NCBI GenBank assembly: GCA_032191485.1
Contig: JAVDOI010000009.1
Location: 21,200,843-21,264,842 of the forward strand
DNA: 64,000 nt
Direction: 5' to 3'
Source of the DNA: Leptoclinus maculatus
Taxonomy: Eukaryota; Chordata; Actinopteri; Perciformes; Stichaeidae
A program made the position numbers and the translations under genes. This document shows positions 28,156 to 42,300 of the stretch, in pieces (the stretch's first letter is position 1; the number at the start of each line of letters is the position of its first letter). The notes beneath the pieces are model-generated. The model had not been told where the DNA came from, made no database searches, and worked only from the letters and a program-made list of their open reading frames with translations.

Positions 28156-31100
28156 TTTCATGACTGTGTGTGCCTAAAAACATCCACAGGCCTCTTCTTG
28201 ATGCATCTTGGAGAATTTCCATGACAACCTGAATACTCGTATATTCTCGGTGAATTTATAAAGTCATATTCCAGTCCCACCAAAGTCTACAAATCTTTGG
28301 AGTGAGCCCATGCAGGTTTAAAGAGTAGTTTCATCACGTGGAGAAAACAACAGTTTTTTTAATAACTTTGCCTCTGTGAGTTGCTATGGCCCTTCTTGTA
28401 CCTCAAAAAGAGATATATTGGGGAAAACACTGCTGAGCTTGTGGATGGACGGTTCATGCTGCTTGGGTGGTTTTATCATTTTATAACTTACTTGTATGAC
28501 TGTATTCAAGCGGACTAAAACTGCACACCGTAAAGTTTGTTTGACCAATCCGTCTTTGTTCCCTTCTCCTACAGATGATGACTATTCTGACACGTACAAC
28601 GCAACATATGCTGTCATAAACAGCGGTGAGTGATGCTGTACGCGCAAACAAAAGTTGCTTGTATTCCATTTCTTCCCGACCCATTTGTCTCCTCCTGTCT
28701 GGCCTGCTCCGCCTCATTACTTCTCCCCTCCTCTGTCTCCTCCTGTCCCGTCCTTTAACAGAGGACTACATCCTGTCATCCAACGCCACCATGGCCCACC
28801 CTGCTCCCCGGACACATACGTACAGGCCACTCGCCAAAAGCCCCTCGGACAACGGAGGGCATCCGGGCCCTCGCGAGCCTCCGCCGTCCCCTGTACCCCC
28901 ACCACCTCCGCCCATGCCATCTCTCCTCCAGCTGAGGGCCAGAGACAGCGACCGTGAGAGAGACTCGCCCGACACGTACGGGGAGCTTCTTTCATGATCC
29001 ATTTAAAGATTGATTCACTTTGTTTTCGGGGCTGTTTTCTAAGAAGCGTGTTTTGTTTTTTCTTGCACCAGGAATGAATGGGGTCCTTCCAACAGGAAGG
29101 TGGACACGCGAAAGTACCGCGCAGAGCCTAAGAGCATTTTTGAGTACGAGCCGGGAAAGTCCTCCATTTTGCAGCATGAAAGACCAGTGAGTATATTTGA
29201 AAATGTTCTTTCATTTGATTATATTTACATTTTTCTGTTCAAATTTCTGTCACTTTGTTGCTTTTTATTGTTCAGTAAAAGGTTCATTCTGTTGCTAAAG
29301 AGAAGGTTCAGTTTTGAAGAGGTAAACATTAAGCAACATGAAGTGAAATAACACCGCAGAGCTATACGGCACATAATATAACTGGATGGTCAAATTTGAG
29401 ACAAGAGTCTCAAGCACATGTACCTTTCTTGCTTAATGTATTTTCATATGATGGGCTTTTTGCCTGGACTTCTTTCCGTCAGGCACGGGGCGTGGGCGTT
29501 AAAAAAGGCGAAGGTTTCCTCTAGTGACTGTACTGGCTGTTCACTCTGTGTGGGGTGAATGACAAAGCCGACAGCAGAGATAATTACTGTGTAGAGGGAG
29601 GGAACACATCATAGACATAAGGTATCTGAGATGGAGGCTAATGGAGACGGCGTTGTAGACGAGGGGTCTGTTAACGTGGGAGAAGATTAAACAGAAAAAA
29701 GGTATTCGTGAAGGTTTTGCAGACGTTTAAATGCGATGACTGCAGAGAGCTCTCGCAGGGTAATAATGCATGAGTCAGTTCCTGATGAGGCGATAAAAGG
29801 AGAAAGCTGAAGAGTAGAAGTCAACCCACGCTGGCTAATCTGCTGTCTGAGACTCTTGTTTCAGAAGCTTTTTTCCCCCCACATGTCCACGGTAACAAAT
29901 GGCTCCCAAAGACATCCTGTTCGGTGGTGAAGTGTCCAATTGTGTCAAATTATGAGGCCACAGGAAACAAAAATGTTTTTCTGTTTCTTTAGTTTCTTTC
30001 AATCCTGCGCGCGTCCACAGAACTTGTGTGAGTGGCAGTTCCTGCTCTCGGCTCTCGGCTTTTTTTTTTTTTACAGGGTGACTCATGTGTCTCAAAGCTG
30101 TATTCTCTTTTTAGCAAGAGAGATGTATAGCGCCACAACACCTACGAAAAAAACATCTCCTGGCAGTGTTTCATTTGGCGTGAAAACTCCAGTCCCCATG
30201 TGGGAAATGGGGTTAGAAAGAGCAGACAGAGTAGTGAACCGACGCATCATCGCTACAGTTAAAACGTCAGTATAATGAATTAGCGTCTCGACTGCAGTGC
30301 AAGTGTGTAAAATAGAGAAAGCTGTTTGAGTTTAAACGTCCAACTGTAAAAAAAAAAGAGTAGATGATTAACTTGCTTCACAACAGTAACTGTTGTTTCT
30401 TCTTACCGGTCTGGTTGTGTTACATGTAAATACTCACATCCTATCTGACAGTTTATTGCAGGTTGATTTGATATGAAAATGTATCTCTCTGTGTTACAAC
30501 ACAAGTGTTTGAATCCATCACGCCACATCAGGAAAGATAAAGCTCTGCTTCCTTCATCAACATGTCATGCAAAATAGTGGAGGACACACACACAAGTATT
30601 GTGTTTTCAGCCAATAACCTTTAGCGAATGACGAGGCAACATTGGATGGCAATGAATTATTTGGAAATCCACCTTGCATTATTATTATAAGGGGTTAAGT
30701 GTGTTAAGTGTGCTGATGGGGATGACTTACAGGGGGAGAGTGTGGCACATTTTATGGACGGCAGGACAAGTTTATTAGTGTAGCACTTTTCAACAAGGCA
30801 ATTCACGATGCTTTACATAAGACATAAAAAGGCATTAAAGTAATACTTCACCCATAAAATGACAATTTGTAGATGAATTACTCACCCTGTTACCTTGAAT
30901 TCTCTCACACAACTCATGCTGTATAATCCACGTCTTATTTATCCAGTCGTATGTATACAAACACATTACATCTCCACTAAAAAGCTTTCTATTTAAAGGA
31001 CTTTCGCATTAACAGTCTCACACTTCGGGGAGTCCATAATGAGACGAGAGGGTTTGACATATTAAGGTTTTAGCGAAGATGCATGTGTTTGGGAAGTAGG

Positions 31101-33348
31101 GAACATATGACTGGATAAATGAGACCTGGATCAGAACGCGCTGTGGTGTCAAACGTACTTCAATTCATCAAGACTTGATACACAAGGGGTCATTTTGGGT
31201 GAAGCATTCCTTAAAGACAGGATTTAAAAGAAAAAACAAGGTAATATAAAAAAGACGCATAAATAGTGTTTAAAAGAGTAGAATAAAACAATATGTAATT
31301 GACAGTTTAGTGGTTTATAGCACTGTCCTCCCTTGATGCTTTACCTGTTCATCCACAGAAGTCACAGTAGTCGGTATGGTATCTCTGATCCGGTATCTCA
31401 AGTACACAAGCGTGAGGCACTTGGATCAGTTAGCTGTCTGACTGTGAAACCACACTGCTCCCACCAATGTAGAAGTGAAACTTACCGTACACCCATGTGA
31501 ATAACCCCCCCCCCCTCCCCCCCCCCGTGTCTTTTCCAAACACTTCTTCAATATGAGCCCCTTCCACTTCCTCTTAACTACTACGAGTACCTTTCCCTGC
31601 CACCCTGACACACTACTGTGTACTCTTTAATATTCCGTCCACTGAGCCGGCTCCAAGGTGTGGATAATGAGGTTGGGTGTTAAATATGTAATGCTCAAAG
31701 TAACATCCTCATTTTCATTTATCTGTCGGCTTCGCTCAGGCTTAGAATAACGCAGCGGTAATGTGATTCTGTCACGGGATTCACAGCCCTGTTCATCTAT
31801 ATGCACATGAAATTAATGAATACCAATTGAGAAGGGCCCGAGGTGTTTGCCTCTTTGGTCTCCAACGGTGGTAAGAGTTGGACTGTGCCTATTAAATGAT
31901 TTTAATGATAACATGGCGCTATTGTACACTGCCTAACAAATAGGTTGGATGCCCTAATGTTCTGGGATAAATGTCAAACCAGTTAAAGTAGCCAAGCAAT
32001 GATTTGTCAGTTGTAAATTGGTTTTTGCATCACCCCATGAGCCGTCTTCTCCCCATGCCACGTTTGGTCCGTTCCTAACCATGAGGTCCATGTCTTTCTT
32101 TGTGTGTGACTTCTTTCCACACTATCTTTCTCCTGTCTTTCTTCTACCTCCTCTCTCTGTCACTGTCATGCTTTCCCAGACCTATGAGGACATAGATTTA
32201 GAGAACGAGCCTTGGTATAAGTTCTTTTCCGAGCTGGAGTTTGGGCGGCCGGTAAGTCAGGGCCGTAGCTACCCCCTCAACCACAACCCTGCCATAGGCA
32301 GACACCCACTGTCTCCACTACACCCGTGATCTTTTGATTTTGATAGACTGGGTGGGGCTAGTTGTTTGGGCATGTGGTACTTGTTGTTGGGTGCTGTGAC
32401 CCCTCCCCCCCCCCTGTGTTATGTCTCTGCGTTGCTGGGTTTCTTTGGTCTGGTGGCTAGCAGGCACTGAGAAGTTCACGCACAAACCTGGATCATTTTT
32501 ACTTTAGTTTGGCGCTGCATCTTGCCCAAATATAAGCAGGAAAAAAAGTTTCAAAAGACCGCGTGCTCCAGATGAACTGGTAGAGCTGCACAGAACAGTC
32601 AATCAACCAATCATAACATAACAATATATATATGCAATAGATGAGTTTTCTGAAGATGAAATGTATCATTTTGTCTGTGCAGTTTCTTCCACATCTCTTG
32701 CACATGCTTGTCCTTGTATATAGCCGTAATTATTGATTCATTTCTGCTTGTAGTTTTGTTTATTTCCACTATTGGTGGAGCAATGCTTTCCATATCTACA
32801 AAGCATAATGCTGCAGCGCCCTCTGCTGGATGTAGGTAGTAATAGCGTCCCAGTGGCTCAGGGCAGGGATCGTCTCTAGCCACAGATCTGGGATTTACAA
32901 ATGACCCTAACCTGACTGATTCACAAAGTGTCACGCCTCTGTCCATGCCCCAGCATGACATCAGGTGATTGTTTGTTGGGCTTATTCAAAATGTTCAGGT
33001 GAAAGTGTCACACCTGGTGCTGGCATGACTTCCCAGAGTCATGTTTGCTGTGTGTTGAGATTTCTACCTGCAATATTTTGAATGTTTCACACCACTGAAT
33101 AAGCCCTTAGAGCGTAGATGGTTCCCCTACATGCACTGACTGGGCCAGCTGGGACAGAACCTCACAGGACGATCAGTGTGCGAGTGTGTTTTTTGGGGTG
33201 ACAAGAAGTTTCGACCGACTTGAGTGAACAGTTGTTTATCTGCACTAGTAACCCCGCACTAAATCACAGCATTCACTGCACTCTGAAATAAACACTGCAG
33301 CTTGTGCTTCACTCTGCTTTCTGCTTCACAGCTTGCTCTCACACTCTG

Positions 33349-33385
<37 letters not shown>

Positions 33386-36300
33386 TACATGAGCACATTT
33401 TTGTCTGTGTGTGTGTGTGTGTGTGTGTGTGAGGTATAAAGGTTGATTTGACATACTGTAGTTTTAATGTTGTTTTGAGATAAACATAGGAATGAAAGAT
33501 CAATAGATGAAATAAGAATGTGCATATGAATGAACATGTATAATATGTTGGTGTGTGTGTGTGTTTGTTAGTGTGTGTTGAGTGCGTGCACATTAGTTTG
33601 TGAACTAGTCCATCTCTGGTTACTCTGATTCTCTAACGAGTGTCGCTTTCTCCACATGTTCCTCGTTTTTTGGTTTCTCCCCATGATGTCACCACTGCTT
33701 CTCCTCCTTCACCTCATTTTCACCTTCTTCCTATTCCTCCTCCTCCTCCTCCTCCTCCTCCTGCTCACTGCTGCTGCTTGGGGCTCAAGCCTCCTAAAAA
33801 ACGGCTGGATTATAATCCAGACATCTCCGCTCGCCAACGTATTGAGGTAATCTCACATTCATGAGTGTTCCAGTAGTGTTGTTAATCTCACCGTTTCTAA
33901 CAAGTCATAGCAATTGAAATCTCTTTTATTCAAGGAAAATGTAAGGTATGATTTCATAAAGTGAGTGTAATGTAGTGTAGCATCACTTCAGTGTGATCAT
34001 ATGTCACAATGTCAGCCATCCACCACGAGATGAGCACGATGTTGCTTTGTAAAGACTGTTGAACTTATACCTTTGAAATGCTATTAATTTCTTTGCATGG
34101 GGTTGTATGGTAAAACATCTGTCTCCTTGGACCGTTTATGATCTATCTTTTTTTAAATATAATTCACTGGAAATCTTTTTTTTTTATATTTCCAACACTA
34201 TGTGTTTCAATTTCACGGTTAGCATTTCCTCAGAGAGGCCATTGCAGTTAAAGTGTCTCCGCCATTCTTTACCACTAAAACCCATTCCGGCTGATCCATG
34301 CCACATTTTGCCCCCCCTGAGCTCGGCTCATTGCATCCTTTTTGCTATATCACCTTTGCCCGCCATCCTCCAGAACGGCCCAAGAGAGAGCAGAAATGTG
34401 TCCTCACCGCTTACACCGGTAGGCCTCTTCCCGCTCAGGTGTGCCACGTGGAACCCGACATCCGTCGCACCTTAAGCTGGGGGGAGCGTTTTGAGTGTGG
34501 CACAGCAACAACAACCGCATGCAGGCTGTGCATTGTGAGCTGCTCTGCCTCGAGTCTTTGTTCTTGCGGACCTCACTTTTCTCTCTTGTCGTCTGCCCTA
34601 TTTCAGACATCCCTGCACATCGCTCCTGCTGACAAGGCTCCTGAGAGACCTGCGAGGTAACCTCTGTTTCTTTTATTTGCCTCTGCATCGCCCCTTCCCC
34701 CTCCCCCATCCCCCTCAACAGCAGTGCTCCTTGTTGTGATTCAGCAGGGAGTCACAACTGCTCTTTCTTGCCTTGACTCTGGTGCAAATAGCCTCTGTGT
34801 CTGTTATTAATAATGCAAGGATTAGTGTTTCGGCTTTATTCTCTTTTTGCCACTAAAGCAGGGCACTTTGCATCACCCTTTCACTGACTGAGCCGGAATA
34901 AATTAACCCCGCAAACCCTATTGATTCTGCCCTTCACCTCCTACCCTTCCCTCATCCCCCCCACCTCTTCCTCCCCTTGTCCTACTCCCTTTCACCAATG
35001 GCCTGCTTATTCAGTCGCAATTTCCTCGGTGAACAGAAAGGGACAGAAATGGGATGAATGGGCCGTGTAATTCATGTAAAGCGACATTGAGTGCGTTTGT
35101 TCTGAACAGAAAGCCCATTGGGTTTTTAGTCATTTAGAATGAGAGAAGTTGTGGCATCTTTTCCGGACACAAGGATAATAGCCTAGTTTTTAGAAGGGTA
35201 AGCTTAGATATACTTAAACATTAGTACATAAATGACTGTAAAAGTACCGATTTATGGATAGTTAATTTGTATCTTTCAGAAAAGAGAAAAAAAATGTCAC
35301 GTTGTTCATGGGCATGCTCATTATTTATCACATTTATTTGATTATTCATGATATTTTGGTACATGCCATGTATTGATGATACCGGAAACATAATAAATAG
35401 TATGTACTTCTAAGACATTTATAATACCTGAATTCAATTTGCCTTCTGCAAGCACATGCGTGCACCAGTCACGGTGTATAGTGTGGTGCTTGATGTCTGA
35501 CTGTGTTGTTGCAGTGCTGCCAGCGACTACAGGAAGAGAAGGAAGTCTGAGCCGACAAGCTCCCAAGTGAATGCTCCGTCTCAGAGCAGAGCTGCAACTT
35601 CCCCGAAACCAGTGGACGCCTACAGACCCAGCAGCAGCCTAAAGAAACCGGTGGTTCATTCCTCACCGTCCTCGCCCTCCAGAGCCAAAGGTACACACAC
35701 ACACACACACACAAACATCTCCTTTTCACTTGATGTTTTTTGGGGGGTTTTGCCCCTTCTCTTCCCCAGACTGTCGTGTGTACTTACTTACCGTATCGCC
35801 CGAAAATCAAAGAAGATTTGTTGTCGTTTTTTGATTGTGATGTTTTTCGGAATACAATGTGTGTCTGGTGAGGTCATAAGTCTCCTTGATTCGTATTGGT
35901 GGAAGTCTGAAGAAAATACACCAAATCCTCTTTTTTCCACCTTTACTCTTTTTTTTTCTCCTACTCCTCCCTCTCCCCAACTCCTCCCTCTCCCCAGCTC
36001 CTCCACCCTTTTTGCTGGGTACTATTGCTTAAACATGCTTTCCTCCTTTTTCTCTTTCACCACGCTGCTTTTTATTGGACATCTGAAAGGTGGGGACGCA
36101 TGCAACATGTATTCAAACAGTTTGACCTCCCCAGGTCCTTATCACCTCCCCCCTCTCCCCTCCGACCCTGTCCAATGCCACGAGGAAGCCAGCCAGGAAG
36201 GCAGCTCCTCCTCCAAGCAGTCCGTCTGTTGTAAGAACAGTTGGCAGACGAATTGCCAGGATGCTGAGACATGGAGCAGTGCAGATGAGGTACCGCCTGT

Positions 36301-39300
36301 CCCTGGCAAGCTCAAGTCACGCAGCTGTGATGACTTACTCACTGATGGGCATTCTGGCTCAGGCGGGCGCAACGCCACCCGCTCAGAAAGTGCTGGGTCC
36401 CTGGTTTGCGATGGGAATCCCTCCGGTTCGACTGGATCCATCTCCACCCGCTCGTTGCCTCGCCTCCACCGGCGACGGGCACACGATTCGCCGGGCTTTC
36501 TCCAGCTCTATCGCAAGATGCACCAGATCGACCGGGCTCATCTCATCCCATCCGACGTCATCCGCTCGGTCCGCGCTCGCATCCTGGAGCTAGAGGGCCA
36601 GCCTCACCTGCATCGGCATCTTCTCTCTCCTTGGACACCCTCTTGGGGCGTGGAGGTGCCGCGCGATACGGTGCCAAACCGCATTTCTGCATACGAGCGC
36701 CTTATTCAGAAGTCCAAATCCATGCCCAACTTGGGTGACACTGAGGTGCCTTCAGGCGCTACCACGCCAGGCGGCTCGTCCTCTCGAGCCAGCAGCGGCG
36801 GCGGTGTCACACCCAGTTTTCCGAAACGTCGTTTTTCCATAGAGTCTTTACTAGAGGAAGACAACAACGGCAACAGTGGAGCAGTACCTCACACCATGGA
36901 TCACCGGCATCAGCCTCGTAGCCCACCTGAGGGTCAGCCTCGCGTTGGGCCGGAGCCCAGCCGTGGGCGGTCCTTTCCTGCTCCTCCTGTTCCTCAAGGC
37001 CCACAAGCCAACCCAGACTACTCCGACAGTGAACAAGACGCTGTTGCGTCAGACCTCAGCGACTTCATCCAGGTGGAGGGTTCCTCGTTTTGCAGTGAGA
37101 GTGACTTTGACCATTGCTCACTGACCTCCTCTGAGAGCTTGTACGGCTCTTCCAACCTTCACCACCACCACCTCCGTCATCAGCATCACCACCACCACCC
37201 TGGTCACCAAAGTTTAGGCCAGAGCCAGGGCTACCAACACCGCCACCTCATCAGCTCCTGCAAGGGCCGCTGCCCGGCCTCTTATACCCGCTTCACAACC
37301 ATGCTTCGCCATGAGAGAGAGCGAGCGCGCCAGCAGCACCAGATACCTTCACAGCAGAGACGCAGCAGCCATTCCCAAATCCAGACCTCACAGTCCCAGC
37401 AAGCGATGTCCAAGCTGGCCTTCCTGGTCAGCCCAGTGCCTTTCCGCAGGAAAAAGGGCTCCCCGCCTACCTCCAGAAGAAGCAGCGGTGGCGCAGATCG
37501 AGGGAGCAGGCCCAAGTCCAAACAGGCCATTTACGATGCACTAGATGCAGCCTTGAGAGACATATACGAGCACATTCAAGCAGAGCGAGGCCACCGAGGA
37601 ACTAGGGCACCCGATGATAGCATCCTGAGGAGAATACTGGCCGAACTGCTGCCGAATGTGCCTGAGCGAAGCTCCTCGTTGCGGGGGAGGAGGGGGTGTT
37701 GGCAAGGGGGGCAGTCCTCTGCATCTTTGTACCCCGATGGGAGCTCCACTGAGTATGCCTCGCATAGAGGGGATCCCTCCACACCGCGGCTACAGTCACC
37801 AATCAGTGCCTGTTACGGACGCCACTCCGACACCTCAAACAATAACGAATATGGAGAGGAGCAGGGCAATGGAAACGGTCTCTGTTATTCAGGTGGAGAT
37901 AATACACGTATTACACCCCCGTTATGCATGTGTACACCTGGTCATGTAGCCAGTCATTCCAGCACATAGTGTTTTCTTTGAATGAACATATACACATAAT
38001 CCACCTACATTTACCTCAATGTCTCTTTCAGCATTGCATGGGCGTGTTGCCCTATCCCCTCAATCGGTCAGCCGATGCATCCTTTACTGTGCTTTTCTGT
38101 TCATGAGATTCAGTAAGAATGTTCACTGTAAATTCTCAAGTAAAGCCTGGTGATAACATATCTGCCATTCTTTTGTTCTGTGATAAGCTAATGTCAGTGA
38201 AACTAAACACGTCCTGCTGGTGTTTCACATTAAAGGTCTGCTTCTAAAATGGGAGGATTTGAGCTATTTGAGCTGCTGGAAACCTAATTTGCAACATAAA
38301 AAGAAAAGCTGGATTGACAGTAGCTTGATAGCTTGAACAAAACAATGGCAGAGTAGGAAGAATTTGAATTGAATAGTGAGGGGGGGAACAATAATTCTGA
38401 TAGAAAGAGAAAATCAGAGTCACAGAATGGTAAGTAAGAGCAGTTCAGAAACAGGACTAACATATATCTGTCTCAAATGAAGGCCTGAGTTTTACTGTAA
38501 TTGAGGCAAATCATTACTTGAGAATTCACAGTTTATTACTCTGGTTGAAGTTAATACATGTGAATATTCCTCTGTATGTTTATAATTTGATTATTGGTTT
38601 GGTTCTATGATTTGTCTGTTTTGCAGATTTATTCATGGAGTCGTCTTTCTATCCCACAATCATGCTTTCCGTCAAGCCATTTGCTTGTATGTTCGTGTTT
38701 GTATATTTCGTCATTTTTGAGCTGTTTTCCCCTCGATTCATTTTGTGTTTCAGCAATATTCAACTGCATGTTTCATATTGTGGGAATTACAATCACCTTG
38801 TTTTTCCAGTGAAATGGAAATAAAACAATCTGTTTTTGACCCCAGAGCTTTCATTCCCTCATTTACGTGTTGGAATGATGTCATTATATCACTGTACCGT
38901 TCAGTACTTCGCCAAAGCACATTTTTGTACTGTGAGCGTGCATGATGTGATATGATTGTGCTGACTATGGTAACTCCTGTTACCTTTCTCACGTGTCTCT
39001 GCTAATCACAGACCAGGATGTCTCCAGGTGTTACTCCACCATGGATGGACGCCACACACCCCAGAGTAGAAGGCCTACTCCTGACAAAGAGGTACAGCAT
39101 TGAAACTGTTGCTTCTCAACACCCAACATGCACTTCATCAGGAGTACTAAGTCGTTTTTAAGTATCTTTTCTCTCAAATAAATCACAAATAACACCTCCG
39201 TTTTATCTTGGGTAAAATAATGTGGTTGGCACTATACAAATATTTCAGATTAAATTCAACCAGCTACTATGTTTTTTTTTTTTTTTTGTCTTTAGCATCA

Positions 39301-42300
39301 CAATGCCACATTACATTTTCTCACAAATATTAAAAAGCTTTTATTTTATGTTTTGCCTGGTAATGTTTTGCCGGCTTTCTTTCTCTCACTCTCATCTCCT
39401 AGGTCTCCCATAAACAGATGACACAACTTATTCTGTTCTCTCTCCTCCATCAGAAACAGCCTGCGAGAGCCATTTATGATTTTAAGGCACAAACAGCTAA
39501 GTGAGTACAGTAAATGCACAGAGCAAGGAAGCTAGCTTTAAACCGCGAATGCCTAACTGCATATCAACACATCTCGACTCATTGCATTGAAGTTACGACT
39601 TCAGATTTGTGTGCATTTTTTGCATGAAGTTTCTTTTGCTTTCTAAGAAGCTTCACTGTCACATCTTACCACCACACCTGGATGGCTTTAACTGATTTAT
39701 TTTATGCTTTAAATATATGCATGAATAAAGCTTATTTTGGCTGCTTCAGTGGCTGATGCTGTTTATATGAAATGAGCTGTGCTGGGTTTTTTTCAGTTCA
39801 TGACTCCTTCACGTTTGTGTGCTGGCACTTTGATGACATGAATGTGTTACAGGGAGCTGACATTTAAGAAGGGTGATGCAGTGAACATCATCCGGCAGAT
39901 AGACAACAACTGGTATGAAGGAGAGCACCGTGGACGGGTTGGGATATTACCCATATCATATGTAGAAGTAAGTGTGCAACTGATAAACTGTACGCGAGTA
40001 CTATATCTGTGCACCGCTATACGTATGTAATTTGTCCCTTATTTCCCCCCCCCCCCTCTTCAACGCACACATTTACACTAACGCACTCATAAACAGAGGA
40101 TGCCATCGTCGGAGAAGCAGCAGCCGATTCGTCCTCCTCCGCCGGCACATGTCCGAGAGATCGGCGAGGGAGTAGCTCGCTACAACTTCAATGCTGATAC
40201 TAATGTGGAGCTGTCGCTGAGAAAGGTAGCCTGTTTATTGTTTATTGTGTCAATGAAAAGCTGCAACAATGCAACAATTCCTCCTGAAAGTATTCTAAAC
40301 CATTACATAACCTGTCAAAAGATGCAAGAAGTTCTTAAAGGAAAGAGAAAGAAGTCATCTAGATGTAAACAAAGCATGAAAATCATCAGTTGTGTGATGT
40401 GTTTGATGTGATTCATGCTATTGTTTATCAAATAGGCTGAAAGTAACACTTTTCTCTGCGATTGTCTCATATTTCTACAAACAAAACTAAAGCCATTGGA
40501 CTAATTTGATGATTTTGAAGTTGCTATGATCACATGAAAGATATCGACACAGAGGTGTGAGAGGTAGTACTGTGGAGTTTAACAGTGCTTATAGTTACAC
40601 TTAACAATCATGTCTATTTTGTGTGTGTGTGTGCAGGGTGAGAGAGTAATTGTGATAAGGCAGGTGGACCAGAACTGGTACGAGGGGAAGATCCCAGACA
40701 CAACCAAACAGGGCATCTTTCCTGTGTCATACATCGACATCGTCAAGCGCTCCCCGTCCAAGAGTTCCAGCCAGCATATAGACCCACATGGTTACCCTGG
40801 AAACAGGACTCCAAGCTCTACACCCATCAAGGTAGGGGAATCACCACAACGTTGTGACAATAGAATACAATAAACCAATAAAGAGTTTTAACTGTCCGAC
40901 CAGCAATTTCAAACAAATTAGAATAAAGCACTTTGAAGTGCTTTGTAAATTAATTGATTGATTCATTTATTTATTTATAGCATTTATTTATGTGTTTGTT
41001 AATAACAAAAATTACAAATGCCAACGAACATTTTACATCCTCAAAAAGTAACATGTTGCAAAAAATGTAAAATAGTTTTATATATTTAGATAAATAAATA
41101 AATACATCATCTGCGTAAAGGAGTACATACAGCTCTTTATTTCTGACACACGCACAAAAAAAACACACTCTCTGTATTATTTTTTTCCACTTTTATAAAT
41201 TACACTGTTCCTTCTTTTTCACTTCACCTTCATGGAGCCTCTCTACCATCTACCTCCATCCTCCACTACTCGTGACCTCCCCTCCCGTCACCCCCCGTTG
41301 AGAAAGCTTGACCTGCAAGCTATCACCAGCGAGTGGCTGTCCCTCACTTTGGACCCTTCAGCGTCCTCTCCAGCTTGCTCCCTCACAACCACCCCCGTAC
41401 CGCCTACACCACCCCCCCTCCCCACTGAACCTAAGGCACCCTCACCTGCGCCGTCAAAAAGAGTCTCCTCCCTGCCGCCCCAGAGATTTTCCATAACTTC
41501 TCCAGGGAGACTCACTTTAGGGCACACCCCAGTTGCCCTGCCTTTCTCTCAACTGCCTCTTCCTCCTCCTCCTCCCCCTCCTCCTCCCCCTCCTCCTCCT
41601 CCCTCATTTGCCTCTCCACTGTCTGACTCTTTACTGGGATACAACAGTGGCAAAGAAATAGCTCTACCATTACATATTTCTAAGCCAGAGATTGTGTCCT
41701 GCACAATGCCAGAGCCAATAAAGTCACCCACGCGAGTTCCTCTGCAGGACAAGTCACATGTGGAAGTAAACAAAAGCAGCAAAATCCCTGATGTTAAGCT
41801 GCAGGTGAAAGACCCTTATGACGAACTGTTGTCTATGATTCTGGAAGGTTCTACCAGCACAAACTTTTCAAGATTGTCTCCGGTAGATTCCCCAGCAGCT
41901 ATGCTAACCAGTGAATCCCAGAGCAGGTTTAAACCAAAAGCAGAGGAATCCCATCAGCCAGCTGTGAAGCCCTCAGCTGTAACTCCAACCAGCGACTCGG
42001 CTGGCGTTCGGTTAGAGGTGCAGTTTCACAAGCCTGTAACAATGGAGCCACTTGCCATCGCTTGGGGAGGGCAGTCAAAAACTCTGAGTGAGCAACCAGC
42101 CGAGCCTCGGAGACCGCCGTCGGTGAAAGGAAGGGGATATACTGAGTTGTTCATTGAGGAAGACGATGACGCTAGAGAGGACAGAGGGGAGGATGTGAAA
42201 GGTTTTAATGAGGGACTCAGTCCACAGGTAGAGCATGGTGTGAGCTTTGGGGGCAACTCTACAGGGCCCTGGAAGTTAGATGGAGGGAAATGTTTTGAAT

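Larger units (their letters stand above)
32252..33789 (+). other. sorbs2 intron with TG repeats and CTCF-like motif
   Basis: 1.5 kb. Contains TG runs at 33351-33384 and 33406-33431, a CTCF-type core at 32816-32829 on the - strand, and a CTCCTC-rich tract before the acceptor. Confidence 0.8.

Noticed and set aside
29940..30275. 111-codon frame in a sorbs2 intron, considered as an extra exon
   Set aside because: No fitting acceptor-donor pair with phase 0 and no SORBS-like sequence.
34376..34420. Possible small exon between good-looking AG and GTAGGC sites
   Set aside because: Would break the phase between exons 14 and 15, which join perfectly without it.
40971..41168. Minus-strand frame with LLYADDVFIY, like the YADD box of reverse transcriptases
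   Set aside because: No other reverse-transcriptase motif before or after, AT-rich low-complexity context and short length; probably chance.
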